Origin: Mesorhizobium sp.
GTDB taxonomy: Bacteria; Pseudomonadota; Alphaproteobacteria; Rhizobiales; Rhizobiaceae
Assembly: GCF_016793485.1 (NCBI RefSeq)
Contig: NZ_JAEULZ010000019.1
Location: 26,571 to 90,570 of the forward strand
DNA: 64,000 nt
Reading direction: 5' to 3'
The translations under genes were made by a program, and so were the position numbers. This document shows, in pieces, positions 17,505 to 25,399 of this stretch. Within the stretch, counting starts at the first letter, position 1; each line of letters starts with the position of its first letter. A model generated the notes under the pieces. That model had not been told where the DNA came from. It did not search any database and saw only the letters and a program-made list of their open reading frames with translations.

Positions 17505-19029
17505 CCGCAGTCCGGTCTTCAGACTGGTCACGATCGCGAGTTCCGCGCTCGGCAGCTTTATCCTTGGACTGTGGTGGCTGCAGACTGGCTTCGGCGAAGG
17601 GATCGCCGGCCTGTCCGGGCAGGCCATCGGGGCCATCATCGCTGGGCTTTGCGCCCTTGCCGCCGGAGGTGCCGCGATGTCATTCTTCGCCGGCGTCGAC
17701 GAGTCGGTGGACTATGTCGTCAAGGAAACGCATTTCGACAAGCTGACCGGCCTGCTCTCCCGCCCGGCAATGATCGCACGGATCGCGGAAGCGGCGCAGT
17801 CGACGGTCAGGACCGGAGAGCCGGTCTTCCTCCTCGACATCGACATCGGCCGCTTCAAGCAAATCAACGAGTCGATCGGCTTCAACAAGGGAGACGAATT
17901 GGTCCGCGCCTTTGCGCAGCGGCTCAAGGCAAGCCTGCCCGACAACGTGGTGATCGGACGCATAGCGGCCGGCGAGTTCGCCGTCCTCTATCCCGATGCC
18001 TACTTCACCATGTCCATGGAGGTGATCGCCGACCGTCTCATTGCCGAACTGATGGAGCCCTACGATCTCGTCACCCATCAGCAATCGGTCAATGTTTCCA
18101 TCGGCATCGTGGCGTTGCCCAAGGACGGCGACGATCCCATCCTGCTGTTGCGGCGATCCAATCTGGCGCTGCAGCACGCGCGCGCAGCCGGCATCGGCAA
18201 TTGGGCCGTATTCCATCCCGACATAGGCAGGGTCGCCGACTACAGGCGCTGGGTCGAGGCCGAACTGCATGGCGCGTTCGAGCGCGGCGATTTCGACCTG
18301 CACTACCAGCCGCAGATCGATCTCCTGAAAGGACGCACGGTCGGCTACGAGGCCCTGATCCGCTGGAAGCATCCCGAGCGCGGCATGATCCCGCCGATGG
18401 AGTTCATTCCGATCGCCGAGGAAACCGGCATGATCGCGCCCATCGGGGAATGGGTGCTGCGCAAGGCATGCCGGGACGCGCAGCGCCTGCCGGAAGACTG
18501 CTTCGTCGCGGTCAATATCTCGGCGGTACAGTTCATGACCAGGGATTTCGTCGGCCTGGTCGGCGACATCATCCGCGAGACCGGCATCGAGCCGAAGCGT
18601 CTCGAACTGGAGCTCACCGAGACGGCGATGATGCAGGATCGCAGCCGTGCCGCGGTCATCCTGAAGCAACTCACCGAGATGGGCGTCACCGTCGCGGTTG
18701 ACGATTTCGGCACCGGCTATTCCAACCTGAGCTATCTGATCGACTTCTCCTTCCACAAGCTGAAGATCGACCGTTCCTTCGTCAGCCGGTTGGAAACCGA
18801 CCAGAACTCCGGCGCTGTCGTGTCGACCATCGTTGGATTGTCCAGGGCGCTCGGCGTGGACGCCATCGCCGAGGGCGTGGAGACGGAGAACCAGGCCACC
18901 CTGCTCCGCGCCGCCGGCTGCGATGTGTTTCAGGGTTTCCTCTTCGGACGCCCTGCTCCGCTAAAGATGACCGACGCCGAACCACATTCGGCGCGCGTCC
19001 AATCCGCCCGTTCGGTCAGCGTCCACTAA
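17482..19029 (+). CDS. GGDEF/EAL protein, probable c-di-GMP phosphodiesterase with degenerate cyclase domain
   Basis: A 515-residue inner-membrane signalling protein. Two hydrophobic helices lie at about residues 14-33 and 44-70, followed by a GGDEF domain (residues 85-245) and a C-terminal EAL domain (about 255-500). The cyclase site reads AAGEF at residues 162-166 instead of GGDEF, so synthesis of c-di-GMP is unlikely and the domain may only bind GTP. The EAL domain looks intact: EALIRW at 290-295, the DDFGTGYSN loop and KIDRSF are present, consistent with c-di-GMP hydrolysis. No periplasmic sensor is visible between the helices. The ATG at 17482 lacks a ribosome site and overlaps an upstream mini-ORF. 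Confidence 0.92.
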   Translation: MPAVGNPNRSPVFRLVTIASSALGSFILGLWWLQTGFGEGIAGLSGQAIGAIIAGLCALAAGGAAMSFFAGVDESVDYVVKETHFDKLTGLLSRPAMIARIAEAAQSTVRTGEPVFLLDIDIGRFKQINESIGFNKGDELVRAFAQRLKASLPDNVVIGRIAAGEFAVLYPDAYFTMSMEVIADRLIAELMEPYDLVTHQQSVNVSIGIVALPKDGDDPILLLRRSNLALQHARAAGIGNWAVFHPDIGRVADYRRWVEAELHGAFERGDFDLHYQPQIDLLKGRTVGYEALIRWKHPERGMIPPMEFIPIAEETGMIAPIGEWVLRKACRDAQRLPEDCFVAVNISAVQFMTRDFVGLVGDIIRETGIEPKRLELELTETAMMQDRSRAAVILKQLTEMGVTVAVDDFGTGYSNLSYLIDFSFHKLKIDRSFVSRLETDQNSGAVVSTIVGLSRALGVDAIAEGVETENQATLLRAAGCDVFQGFLFGRPAPLKMTDAEPHSARVQSARSVSVH

Positions 19030-19046
19030 CACCAGCCTCGAGATTT

Positions 19047-19079
19047 TTCGCTGCCGCGCAATCACCATTGCGCGGCGAA
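19047..19079 (+). terminator. Hairpin after the GGDEF/EAL gene
   Basis: CCGCGCAAT (19054-19062) pairs perfectly with 19067-19075 across a four-base loop, extended by TTCG/CGAA after a three-base bulge. No T-run follows, so it is a stable hairpin that might mark the 3' end rather than a classic intrinsic terminator. Confidence 0.35.
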
Positions 19080-19170
19080 GGCGTTGGTATATAAATTTTC
19101 ATAAGATGAAAAAACGCGGATCAACCGCGACGCATCGGGGAACACCAGTTCATTGCAACGGGAGTACAAC

Positions 19171-20133
19171 ATGAAACTGACATCTATCGGGGTGGGGGCG
19201 GTCATGCTTGCCGCCGCCAGCTTTGTCGCGCCTGCGGCGCAGGCGCAGGCGCCTGAGTCGAGCGATCCCATCAAGATCGCGCTTTTCGACTGGACCAGCG
19301 TCAATCTGAACGCCAAGATCATGGGCGGTATCCTGGAAAAGCTCGGATACACCGTCGAGTATCCTACCGCCGACTACCTCTCCAGCCTGACGACCGGCCT
19401 GACCAATGGCGACCTGACCGTCGGCATGGAATTCTGGCAGACCACCGCCGGCGAGGCGATGGCCGCTTCCGACGCCACCGGCCAGACGGAAAACCTTGGC
19501 CCGCTCGGCCCGCAGGCCAAGGAAGAGTGGTGGTATCCGCTCTACATGAAGGAGAAGTGCCCGGGCCTGCCCAACTGGGAAGCGCTGAAGGACCCCAAGT
19601 GCGCCGAGGCGTTCTCGACGCCCGAGACCGCGCCGAACGGCCGCTATCTCGGCGGCCCCGTGACCTGGGAAGGCTTTGACGACGAGCGCGTCGTTTCGCT
19701 CGGCCTGCCCTTCACGGTCATCCACGCCGGCACCGACGCGGCCATGTTCGCCGAACTCGACTCGGCCTACCAGCGGCAGGCGCCGATCATGCTCTGGATC
19801 TATTCCCCGCACTGGGCGCCCGCCAAGTACAAGGGCGAGTGGGTCGAGTTTCCGCCCTACACCAAGGAATGCTACGAGGACCCTGCCTGGGGTGGCAACA
19901 CGACCGCCGCCTATGACTGCGGCAAGCCGACCGGCGAAATCTACAAATACGCCTGGTCCGGCATGAAGGAAAAGTGGCCGGTCGCCTACAAGGTTGCGAA
20001 GAACTACAAGATCGACACCGACGTGTTGAACGCACTGAGCGGACAGGTAGACCTTGACGGCAAGACGCCCGAGGACGTCGCCGCCGCGTGGATCGCCGAA
20101 AACGAGGCGACGTGGAAGGCCTGGGCAGAATAA
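19171..20133 (+). CDS. Glycine betaine/TMAO-type ABC transporter binding protein
   Basis: A 320-residue periplasmic binding protein of the OpuAC/ProX family for quaternary amines. The signal peptide ends near AAQAQA (residues 20-26). The mature protein is rich in tryptophans in positions suited to an aromatic cage (ALFDWTSVN, EFWQTTAGE, EEWWYPLY, VTWEGF, PHWAPAKY) and has cysteines in KCPGLPNW, DPKCAE, KECYED and YDCGKP that could form disulfides. The gene order binding protein-ATPase-long permease resembles tmoXVW (trimethylamine N-oxide uptake in marine bacteria), so TMAO is a candidate ligand besides betaine, choline or carnitine. ATG 19171 has a GGGAG site; the frame upstream to 19153 is less likely. 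Confidence 0.88.
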   Translation: MKLTSIGVGAVMLAAASFVAPAAQAQAPESSDPIKIALFDWTSVNLNAKIMGGILEKLGYTVEYPTADYLSSLTTGLTNGDLTVGMEFWQTTAGEAMAASDATGQTENLGPLGPQAKEEWWYPLYMKEKCPGLPNWEALKDPKCAEAFSTPETAPNGRYLGGPVTWEGFDDERVVSLGLPFTVIHAGTDAAMFAELDSAYQRQAPIMLWIYSPHWAPAKYKGEWVEFPPYTKECYEDPAWGGNTTAAYDCGKPTGEIYKYAWSGMKEKWPVAYKVAKNYKIDTDVLNALSGQVDLDGKTPEDVAAAWIAENEATWKAWAE

Positions 20134-20151
20134 GCCTTCGGGCATAGACAA

Positions 20152-20192
20152 GCGGTCCCGTTCTGTACCACGATCGGGACCGCACGTTTTTT
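20152..20192 (+). terminator. Intra-operon terminator-like hairpin after the betaine-type binding protein
   Basis: GCGGTCCCG at 20152-20160 pairs perfectly with 20175-20183 across a 14-nt loop, followed by ACG and six T (20187-20192). It looks like a genuine intrinsic terminator, placed before the ATPase gene at 20215, which has no other obvious promoter, so partial read-through is expected. Confidence 0.65.
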
Positions 20193-20214
20193 CAAGCTTT
20201 CTAGAAGGCAAAGC

Positions 20215-21306
20215 ATGAAAGTCGCCTCCCAGGATGGTCCGGCCGAAAAGGCCGTGGACCCCCGCCCGGTCAAGCTTGCCTGCCGCAATGTCTGGAAGCT
20301 CTACGGGAACGGAGCCTCCGAATTCATCCAGAGGCGCAGCGGCAAGGCGACCACCGCCGAGATCGTGGAAGCCGGTCTGGTCGGCGCGGCGCGCGCTGTC
20401 GATCTCGAAATCCGCCGCGGCGAGATCTTCATCATCATGGGCCTATCCGGCTCCGGCAAGTCGACGCTGGTGCGCTGCATGTCGCGTCTTGTCGAGCCGA
20501 CCTATGGCCGCGTCGAGTTCGAGGACAAGGACCTCCTGTCCATATCCGACCGCGAGCTCATCGAGCTTCGCCGTCACCGCATGGGCATGGTCTTCCAGAA
20601 TTTTGCCCTGCTGCCGCACCTCAACGTTCTCGAGAACATCGCCTTCCCGCTCTCCGTGCAGGGCGTCGACCGGCGCGAGCGGGAGGCGCGGGCGCGCGAG
20701 GTCATCGAGCTCGTCGGATTGCGCGGACGCGAGCATTTCTATCCGCGCGAACTGTCGGGCGGCCAGCAGCAGCGCGTCGGCATCGCGCGCAGCCTGTCGA
20801 CCAAGCCGGAAGTCTGGTTCCTCGACGAGCCCTTCTCGGCGCTCGATCCGCTGATCCGGCGCGAGATGCAGGACGAGTTGATGCGCCTGCAGGCGGTGCT
20901 GAAGAAGACCATCGTCTTCATCACGCATGATTTCGACGAGGCGATCCGGCTTGCCGACCGCATCGCCATCATGAAGGACGGCGAGGTTATCCAGGTCGGT
21001 ACGCCCGAACAGCTGGTTCTCAACCCGGCCACCGACTACGTCGCCGAGTTCACTCGCGACGTGCAGCGCGCCAAGGTGATCTCCGCTCGCAGCATCATGC
21101 GTCCGCTCGGCAAGGCGCAGCACGCCGGCACGATCTCGGCCGACGCCCGCGTCGCCAGCTTCTCCGCCGATCTGGTTGCTGCAAAGAAGCCGTTCACGGT
21201 CGTCGATGGCGACGACCAGCCCGTCGGCGAGGTGACGCCAGATGCGGTCATCAACCTGCTCGCCGGGATCGACGTCCGGAGGGAACCCCTGGGGACGCGT
21301 GCGTGA
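20215..21306 (+). CDS. Glycine betaine/TMAO-type ABC transporter ATP-binding protein
   Basis: A 363-residue ATPase of the ProV/OpuAA family. A family-specific N-terminal stretch (WKLYGNGASEFI, residues 27-38) precedes Walker A GLSGSGKST at 76-84; the signature is LSGGQQQRVGIAR near residue 180, Walker B is VWFLDEPFSALD, and FITHDFDEAIRLADR carries the switch histidine. The last 80 residues hold only part of a CBS module (SADLVAAKKPFTVVDGD), the osmosensing region of OpuA-type ATPases. It overlaps the permease gene by GTGA, so the two are coupled. Strong family assignment; ligand inferred from the operon. Confidence 0.9.
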   Translation: MKVASQDGPAEKAVDPRPVKLACRNVWKLYGNGASEFIQRRSGKATTAEIVEAGLVGAARAVDLEIRRGEIFIIMGLSGSGKSTLVRCMSRLVEPTYGRVEFEDKDLLSISDRELIELRRHRMGMVFQNFALLPHLNVLENIAFPLSVQGVDRREREARAREVIELVGLRGREHFYPRELSGGQQQRVGIARSLSTKPEVWFLDEPFSALDPLIRREMQDELMRLQAVLKKTIVFITHDFDEAIRLADRIAIMKDGEVIQVGTPEQLVLNPATDYVAEFTRDVQRAKVISARSIMRPLGKAQHAGTISADARVASFSADLVAAKKPFTVVDGDDQPVGEVTPDAVINLLAGIDVRREPLGTRA

Positions 21307-23285
21307 CCGCCACGACCGAAGGCGTCGCCGCCCGTCCACGCCAGGTCTATAGCTGGCCGCTTGTATGGGCAGCCGCGCTGGCGATTGTGCTCGGTCTTTT
21401 CCTCATGCGCGATCGCCTGTTGTGGGCAGTCGAGTATCCCGCTCAGGCCGTCATCCCGGTCGCGGACTGGATCGGCGCGATCATGACCTGGCTGAAGGTC
21501 AACCTGAGCTGGCTGACGCGATCCATCGCTGCGGTGCTCGGCGTGCCGCTCAACTTCGCGCTCAATCTTCTCGCCAAGGGTTTCAAGATCGGCACGGGCC
21601 CCGAGGCCTTCATGCTGCCGCGCCTCTCCTGGGTTGGCATCTGCGCGGCCGCTTTTCTCGCTGGGCGCGCCGTCGGCGGCACGCGGCTCGGACTGCTGTG
21701 CGGCGGCCTCTTCCTCTACATCGCGCTGTTCGGCAAGTGGACGAGCGCCATGCTGACGCTTGGCCTGATTCTGATCGCGGTGCCCTTCTGCATTCTCACC
21801 GGCCTGCTGGTCGGCATCTGGGCGTGGCGGCGGCCGTGGGCCGAGAAATATGTCGTGCTGCCGACGCTCGACCTGATGCAGACAATCCCGACCTTCGCCT
21901 ACCTCATCCCGATGCTGCTGCTGTTCGGCAATAGCCCGGTCTCGGCGATGATCGCGACCGCCATCTTTGCCACGCCGCCGATGGTGCGCGCCACCATGCT
22001 CGGCCTGTCGAGGGTGCCGACCGAGATCACCGAATTCGGCGACATGGTCGGCTGCACCGTCAGGCAGAAGCTCTGGCGCATCCTGCTGCCATCGTCGCGG
22101 CCGACACTGATGGTCGGCGTCAATCAGGTCATCATGCTGGCGCTCAACATGGTCATCATCGCCTCGATGATCGGCGCCGGCGGCCTTGGTTACGACGTTC
22201 TCCTGGCGCTGAGGGCGCTCAAGGTGGGCGAGGCCATGGAGGCGGGACTAGCCATCGTCGCTCTCGCCATCGTCCTTGACCGGCTGAGCCAGGCCGCGGC
22301 GCGGCGCCAGTCTGAATATCACGGCGAACTGACCGGTGGACAGGCGTTCTGGGTGCGCTATCCCAACCTGACGCTCGCCATCATCCTGCTGGCCGGCACG
22401 ACGCTGCTCAGCCTCTTCATCCCCTTCTTCGCTGACGTCCCGAAAGCGATCACCTTCACCACCGCGCCCGCCTGGCGCGCTGCGATCGACTGGGTGACCG
22501 TCAACTTCTTCGACGTGATCGAGGCGTTCCGCGTCTTCCTTATCCTCTATGTCCTGAACCCGGTGCGCGCTTTCTTCGAAGGTTTTCCGTGGCTCGGCGC
22601 GGTGTTCCTGCTCGGACTCGCTGGCTTCCAGCTCGGTGGCATCAGACTGGCCGCACTCGTCGCCGCGCTCACTGCCTTCTGCGCCGTCACGGGACTTTGG
22701 GAAAAGACGATGGCGACCGTCTATCTCACCGGCATCTCCGTCGTCATCGCCTGCCTGATCGGCATACCGATCGGCCTTGCCGCGTCGCGCAGCGATCGCG
22801 TCGAGAAGATCGTGACGCCCATCATCGACACGCTGCAAGTGCTGCCCTCCTTCTGCTTCATCATACCCGTCGTCATGCTCTTCCGCGTCGGCGACGTGAC
22901 CGCCATGATCGCCACCGTCGCCTTCGCCGTCGTCCCCGCGATCCGCTACACGAATCATGGCCTCCGTCAGGTACAGCCTTCGCTGATCGAGGCCGCTGTG
23001 GTGTCGGGCTGCACGAAGCGGCAGACGTTCTGGCGCGTCCAGCTGCCCATGGCGCTGCCCGAGATCATGCTTGGCATCAACCAGACGATCCTGATGGCGC
23101 TTGCCATGATCATCATCTGCGCCATGGTCGGCACCCGCGATCTGGGCCAGGAGGTGTTCATCGCGCTGTCGAAGGCCGACGCCGGCCGCGGCATCGTCGC
23201 CGGCCTCGCCATTGCGTTCATCGGCATCATCGCCGACCGCCTGTTCGGCGCCTGGACCGCGCGGGCTAGGGCGCGACTGGGGTAG
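21303..23285 (+). CDS. Double-length betaine/TMAO-type ABC permease (two fused permease domains)
   Basis: A 660-residue membrane protein about twice the length of a normal ProW-type permease. Two copies of the permease core can be seen: the first has the coupling loop EFGDMVGCTVRQKLWRILLP near residue 240, the second IEAAVVSGCTKRQTFWRVQL near residue 560; each is preceded by a PTFAYLIPMLLLF / LPSFCFIIPVVMLF type helix. A single polypeptide therefore probably supplies both halves of the channel. Such fused permeases occur in TmoW-type systems. It starts with GTG at 21303, overlapping the ATPase stop. It ends 27 bp before a small membrane-protein ORF. Confidence 0.9.
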   Translation: MTATTEGVAARPRQVYSWPLVWAAALAIVLGLFLMRDRLLWAVEYPAQAVIPVADWIGAIMTWLKVNLSWLTRSIAAVLGVPLNFALNLLAKGFKIGTGPEAFMLPRLSWVGICAAAFLAGRAVGGTRLGLLCGGLFLYIALFGKWTSAMLTLGLILIAVPFCILTGLLVGIWAWRRPWAEKYVVLPTLDLMQTIPTFAYLIPMLLLFGNSPVSAMIATAIFATPPMVRATMLGLSRVPTEITEFGDMVGCTVRQKLWRILLPSSRPTLMVGVNQVIMLALNMVIIASMIGAGGLGYDVLLALRALKVGEAMEAGLAIVALAIVLDRLSQAAARRQSEYHGELTGGQAFWVRYPNLTLAIILLAGTTLLSLFIPFFADVPKAITFTTAPAWRAAIDWVTVNFFDVIEAFRVFLILYVLNPVRAFFEGFPWLGAVFLLGLAGFQLGGIRLAALVAALTAFCAVTGLWEKTMATVYLTGISVVIACLIGIPIGLAASRSDRVEKIVTPIIDTLQVLPSFCFIIPVVMLFRVGDVTAMIATVAFAVVPAIRYTNHGLRQVQPSLIEAAVVSGCTKRQTFWRVQLPMALPEIMLGINQTILMALAMIIICAMVGTRDLGQEVFIALSKADAGRGIVAGLAIAFIGIIADRLFGAWTARARARLG

Positions 23286-23312
23286 TCACTCGACCATGGG
23301 CAGGAGGCTTGC

Positions 23313-23474
23313 TTGAAACTCCTCATCCAAATATTTATTCTGATCTGTGCTATCGGCTTGGTCACCGCAGCAATCTTCAGCGATCGTCCTGTTCTCTATT
23401 CGATTGCGTTATTGTTATTTTTCTTGGCTATTTCTGTAGCGTTCAAGCTCTTTCGCCCGGGAGGACAGACATGA
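23313..23474 (+). CDS. Small membrane protein (53 aa), TTG start
   Basis: A TTG at 23313 preceded by a near-perfect ribosome site (CAGGAGG at 23301-23307) opens a 53-codon frame. The product has two hydrophobic helices (about residues 3-21 and 27-44) joined by a short SDRP turn and ends in a basic, glycine-rich tail. Its TGA overlaps the ATG of the following NTF2-like gene (ATGA), which argues strongly that the frame is translated. It follows the fused permease by 27 bp and could be co-transcribed with it. No family recognised; a role as a small transporter subunit or regulator is possible but unproven. Confidence 0.6.
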   Translation: MKLLIQIFILICAIGLVTAAIFSDRPVLYSIALLLFFLAISVAFKLFRPGGQT

Positions 23475-23839
23475 CCGCAACGCCCACCGTCCAGGCGCTG
23501 CTTGCCGAATGGATCGCCGCCTTCAATGCGCATGATCTCGACCGCCACATGAAGCTCTACGCCGAGGACGCGATGCTGTTTGGCGGCAACGATCAGCTTC
23601 ATCTCGGGCGGGAAAATATCCGTACCTATTTCGGCGGCCGCCCTGCTGGCATGCGCGTCAAATCCTATCCCATGCCTGAGGTCCGCGAGGTCGCACCCGA
23701 TATCGTCGTCACCGGCGGCCATGTCGACTTCGCCGATGGCGATACGCCGAGCCCCTATCGCATGACATGGGTCCTTGTCCGCAAGGACGGCAACTGGCGC
23801 ATCGCCCAGCACCACGGCTCACCGCGCTTCGGGAAGTAA
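23471..23839 (+). CDS. NTF2-like/SgcJ-type (DUF4440-like) protein
   Basis: A 122-residue cone-shaped alpha+beta-barrel protein of the SnoaL/NTF2-like superfamily. Typical segments are LLAEWIAAFNAHDLDRHMKLYAEDA at the start (kept here as the helix that closes the cone), YRMTWVLVRKDGNWRIAQHHGS at the end, and alternating strands between. Members include ketosteroid-isomerase-like enzymes, polyketide cyclases and proteins of unknown role. The start at 23471 is set by an ATGA overlap with the 53-residue membrane protein. No catalytic residues can be assigned. A repeat-filled gap follows. Confidence 0.78.
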   Translation: MTATPTVQALLAEWIAAFNAHDLDRHMKLYAEDAMLFGGNDQLHLGRENIRTYFGGRPAGMRVKSYPMPEVREVAPDIVVTGGHVDFADGDTPSPYRMTWVLVRKDGNWRIAQHHGSPRFGK

Positions 23840-23960
23840 GGCCCGCTGGCTTTTGCTTTCGCAGAGCATCGAAAGCTTGCACCGCTATCGCCGTTAGCCT
23901 GATCTCCCCCCATGTGGGGGAGATATCAGGCGGACAGAGGGGGCGCTGCCCCGCGATGTC

Positions 23961-24094
23961 GTCATCCCGGGACGCGCAGCGGAACCCGGAATCCAGAGCG
24001 GCGCCCTGGTTTCAGTGTGCGCTGTGGTGGAAGCGCGGCCTTGCAACCGTCCGCTCTCTGGATTCCGGGTTCCGCTGTGCGGCCCCGGAATGAC
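23961..24094. repeat. Long imperfect palindromic intergenic element
   Basis: Two arms of about 42 bp (23961-24001 and roughly 24051-24094) are nearly perfect reverse complements: both share the core GCGGAACCCGGAATCCAGAG in opposite orientation and end in GTCAT/ATGAC. The 50-bp spacer is unrelated. The arrangement resembles palindromic repeat units dispersed in rhizobial intergenic regions; transcribed, it would form a long hairpin. Confidence 0.75.
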
Positions 24095-24261
24095 GGCGAG
24101 ATGAGCTACAGCGTTAGACGTGAATAGATTTTCGCAACTGGAAACGCATACCACTGAAATCGCTCGGCTTTCGATTTTCCGTTGTCAACTGGATTCACGC
24201 ACTCCCCGCCTCCCGCATACTCCATCCCCATCGCCCTCACGGGAACCTGGTGCGCACCGGG

Positions 24262-24529
24262 TATCAGGGAGGGCGACGGTGCCGGATCGGTCAGCGCTGC
24301 GGTCGCGCTGGCTGGGTGATGAACCCCCAGGTCCGGGCCCCGGCGGAGACCAGCGGCAACGGCCGTGTCCTCCGTCGGGGCAAGAACACCGGCGGGGCGC
24401 GGGAGACCGGCCACGTATAAACAAATTGAGAGGCTCGGCCCCGTGCCCCGCTTCCCGAATTCTCTTCCCGGCGGCGAAGAGCGTTCTTTGAAATGGCCAG
24501 ACTGCGAAAGCAGGGCGTGGCAACGATGA
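24262..24529 (+). repeat. Dispersed 268-bp repeat, copy 1 (inverted copy at the right end of the window)
   Basis: This segment recurs as its reverse complement at 63732-64000. By eye, the first 156 bp (24262-24417) differ at only three positions; then a short variable stretch is followed by a conserved 3' part. Conserved hairpins include CTGC-GAAA-GCAG (a GNRA-type loop), nested within GCCA/TGGC, and CTCTTC/GAAGAG. A 33-codon frame (24319-24420) exists in this copy and a 36-codon version in the other. It may be a non-coding RNA-like element or a small non-autonomous mobile repeat; no transposase or target duplication was seen. Confidence 0.75.
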
Positions 24530-24562
24530 GGTGCGAACCTATTTGATTAGCGTATCCTCAAC

Positions 24563-24718
24563 CCCACGAATGTGGGGGAGAGGTGGGTCGGTCCGCAGGA
24601 CCGAGACGGTGAGGGGGAGCAACGGCCCGCATTAAAGCCGCAACGGCAGATGCCGCCACGAAGACCCCTTCTCCGTCCGCTTCGCGGACACCTCTCCCCC
24701 GCTTCGCAGGGGCGAGGA
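24563..24718. repeat. Long G/C-rich palindromic element
   Basis: The left arm (CCCCAC...GGGGGAGAGGTG... from 24563) is matched in reverse complement by the right arm ending near 24718 (ACCTCTCCCCCGC...GGGGCGAGG), with smaller internal palindromes (GGTCC/GGACC and TCCGCTTCGCGGA). The right arm is also similar, in inverted orientation, to 63487-63547. Rhizobial intergenic palindrome type; no coding content. Confidence 0.6.
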
Positions 24719-24835
24719 AAAAGCCACTCATTTGCATTCCGGGACGCCTCGCATACATATGCGCCAACCCACCTCGTACCGCGCCGGCCGCCGCAAGACT
24801 TGAAATCTGGGGCCGCGCGAAATCGGAGCATTAGA

Positions 24836-25390
24836 ATGTCGAACAATCTCACCATGCACGCCACGACCATCGTCACCGTGCGCAAGGGCGGCAAGGTCGT
24901 GATCGCCGGCGACGGGCAGGTCAGCCTCGGCCAGACTGTCATGAAGGGCAACGCCCGCAAGGTCCGCCGCATTGGCGCCAACGGCAGTGTGATCGCGGGT
25001 TTCGCAGGCGCCACCGCCGACGCCTTCACCCTTCTGGAACGCCTTGAGGCCAAGCTCGAGCAGTATCCCGACCAGCTCACCCGGGCCTGCGTCGAACTCG
25101 CCAAGGACTGGCGCACCGACCGGTACCTGCGCCACCTGGAGGCGATGATGCTGGTTGCCGACAAGAACGTTTCGCTTGCCATCACCGGCAATGGCGACGT
25201 GCTCGAACCCGAGCATGGCGTCATGGCGATTGGTTCCGGCGGCAACTATGCTCTGGCGGCTGCGCGCGCGCTGATCGAGACCGACAAGGACGCCGAGGAA
25301 ATCGCCCGCAAGGCGATGCAGATCGCGTCCGAGATCTGCGTCTACACCAACAACAACTTTATCGTCGAAACCCTCGACGCAATCGCCTGA
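24836..25390 (+). CDS. hslV: ATP-dependent protease peptidase subunit HslV (ClpQ)
   Basis: Threonine peptidase forming the double-hexamer core of the HslUV protease, which degrades misfolded and regulatory proteins in the cytoplasm. The 184-residue product has a short propeptide ending at Ala9, so that processing exposes Thr10 of [10 protein letters not shown]; downstream are [28 protein letters not shown] and [16 protein letters not shown], all family hallmarks. The ATG at 24836 was chosen from a longer open frame because it gives the standard length. Its partner hslU is 1.3 kb downstream, separated by a GNAT gene and a DUF2585 gene on the same strand. Confidence 0.96.
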   Translation: MSNNLTMHATTIVTVRKGGKVVIAGDGQVSLGQTVMKGNARKVRRIGANGSVIAGFAGATADAFTLLERLEAKLEQYPDQLTRACVELAKDWRTDRYLRHLEAMMLVADKNVSLAITGNGDVLEPEHGVMAIGSGGNYALAAARALIETDKDAEEIARKAMQIASEICVYTNNNFIVETLDAIA

Positions 25391-25399
25391 CGACTTCCG

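Larger units (their letters stand above)
23840..24835. other. Gene-free interval filled with repeats, upstream of hslV
   Basis: About one kilobase without a convincing gene. It holds, in order, a weak hairpin (GCTTTCG/CGAAAGC near 23860), a small G-rich palindrome near 23905-23940, a long imperfect palindrome (23961-24094), about 160 bp with no recognised feature, a 268-bp dispersed repeat (24262-24529) and a second long palindrome (24563-24718). Short open frames cross the repeats but none has a convincing start or composition. No clear hslV promoter was found in the last 100 bp. Confidence 0.7.

Noticed and set aside
24319-24420. 33-codon frame within the dispersed repeat as a confirmed gene
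   Set aside because: Present in both copies but of different length (36 codons in the other), with no ribosome site, and other frames are equally conserved, so coding cannot be separated from structural conservation.
24798-24835. Sigma-32 promoter before hslV
   Set aside because: A CTTGAAA is present at 24799 but no acceptable -10 lies at 16-18 bp, and the start codon would be too close.
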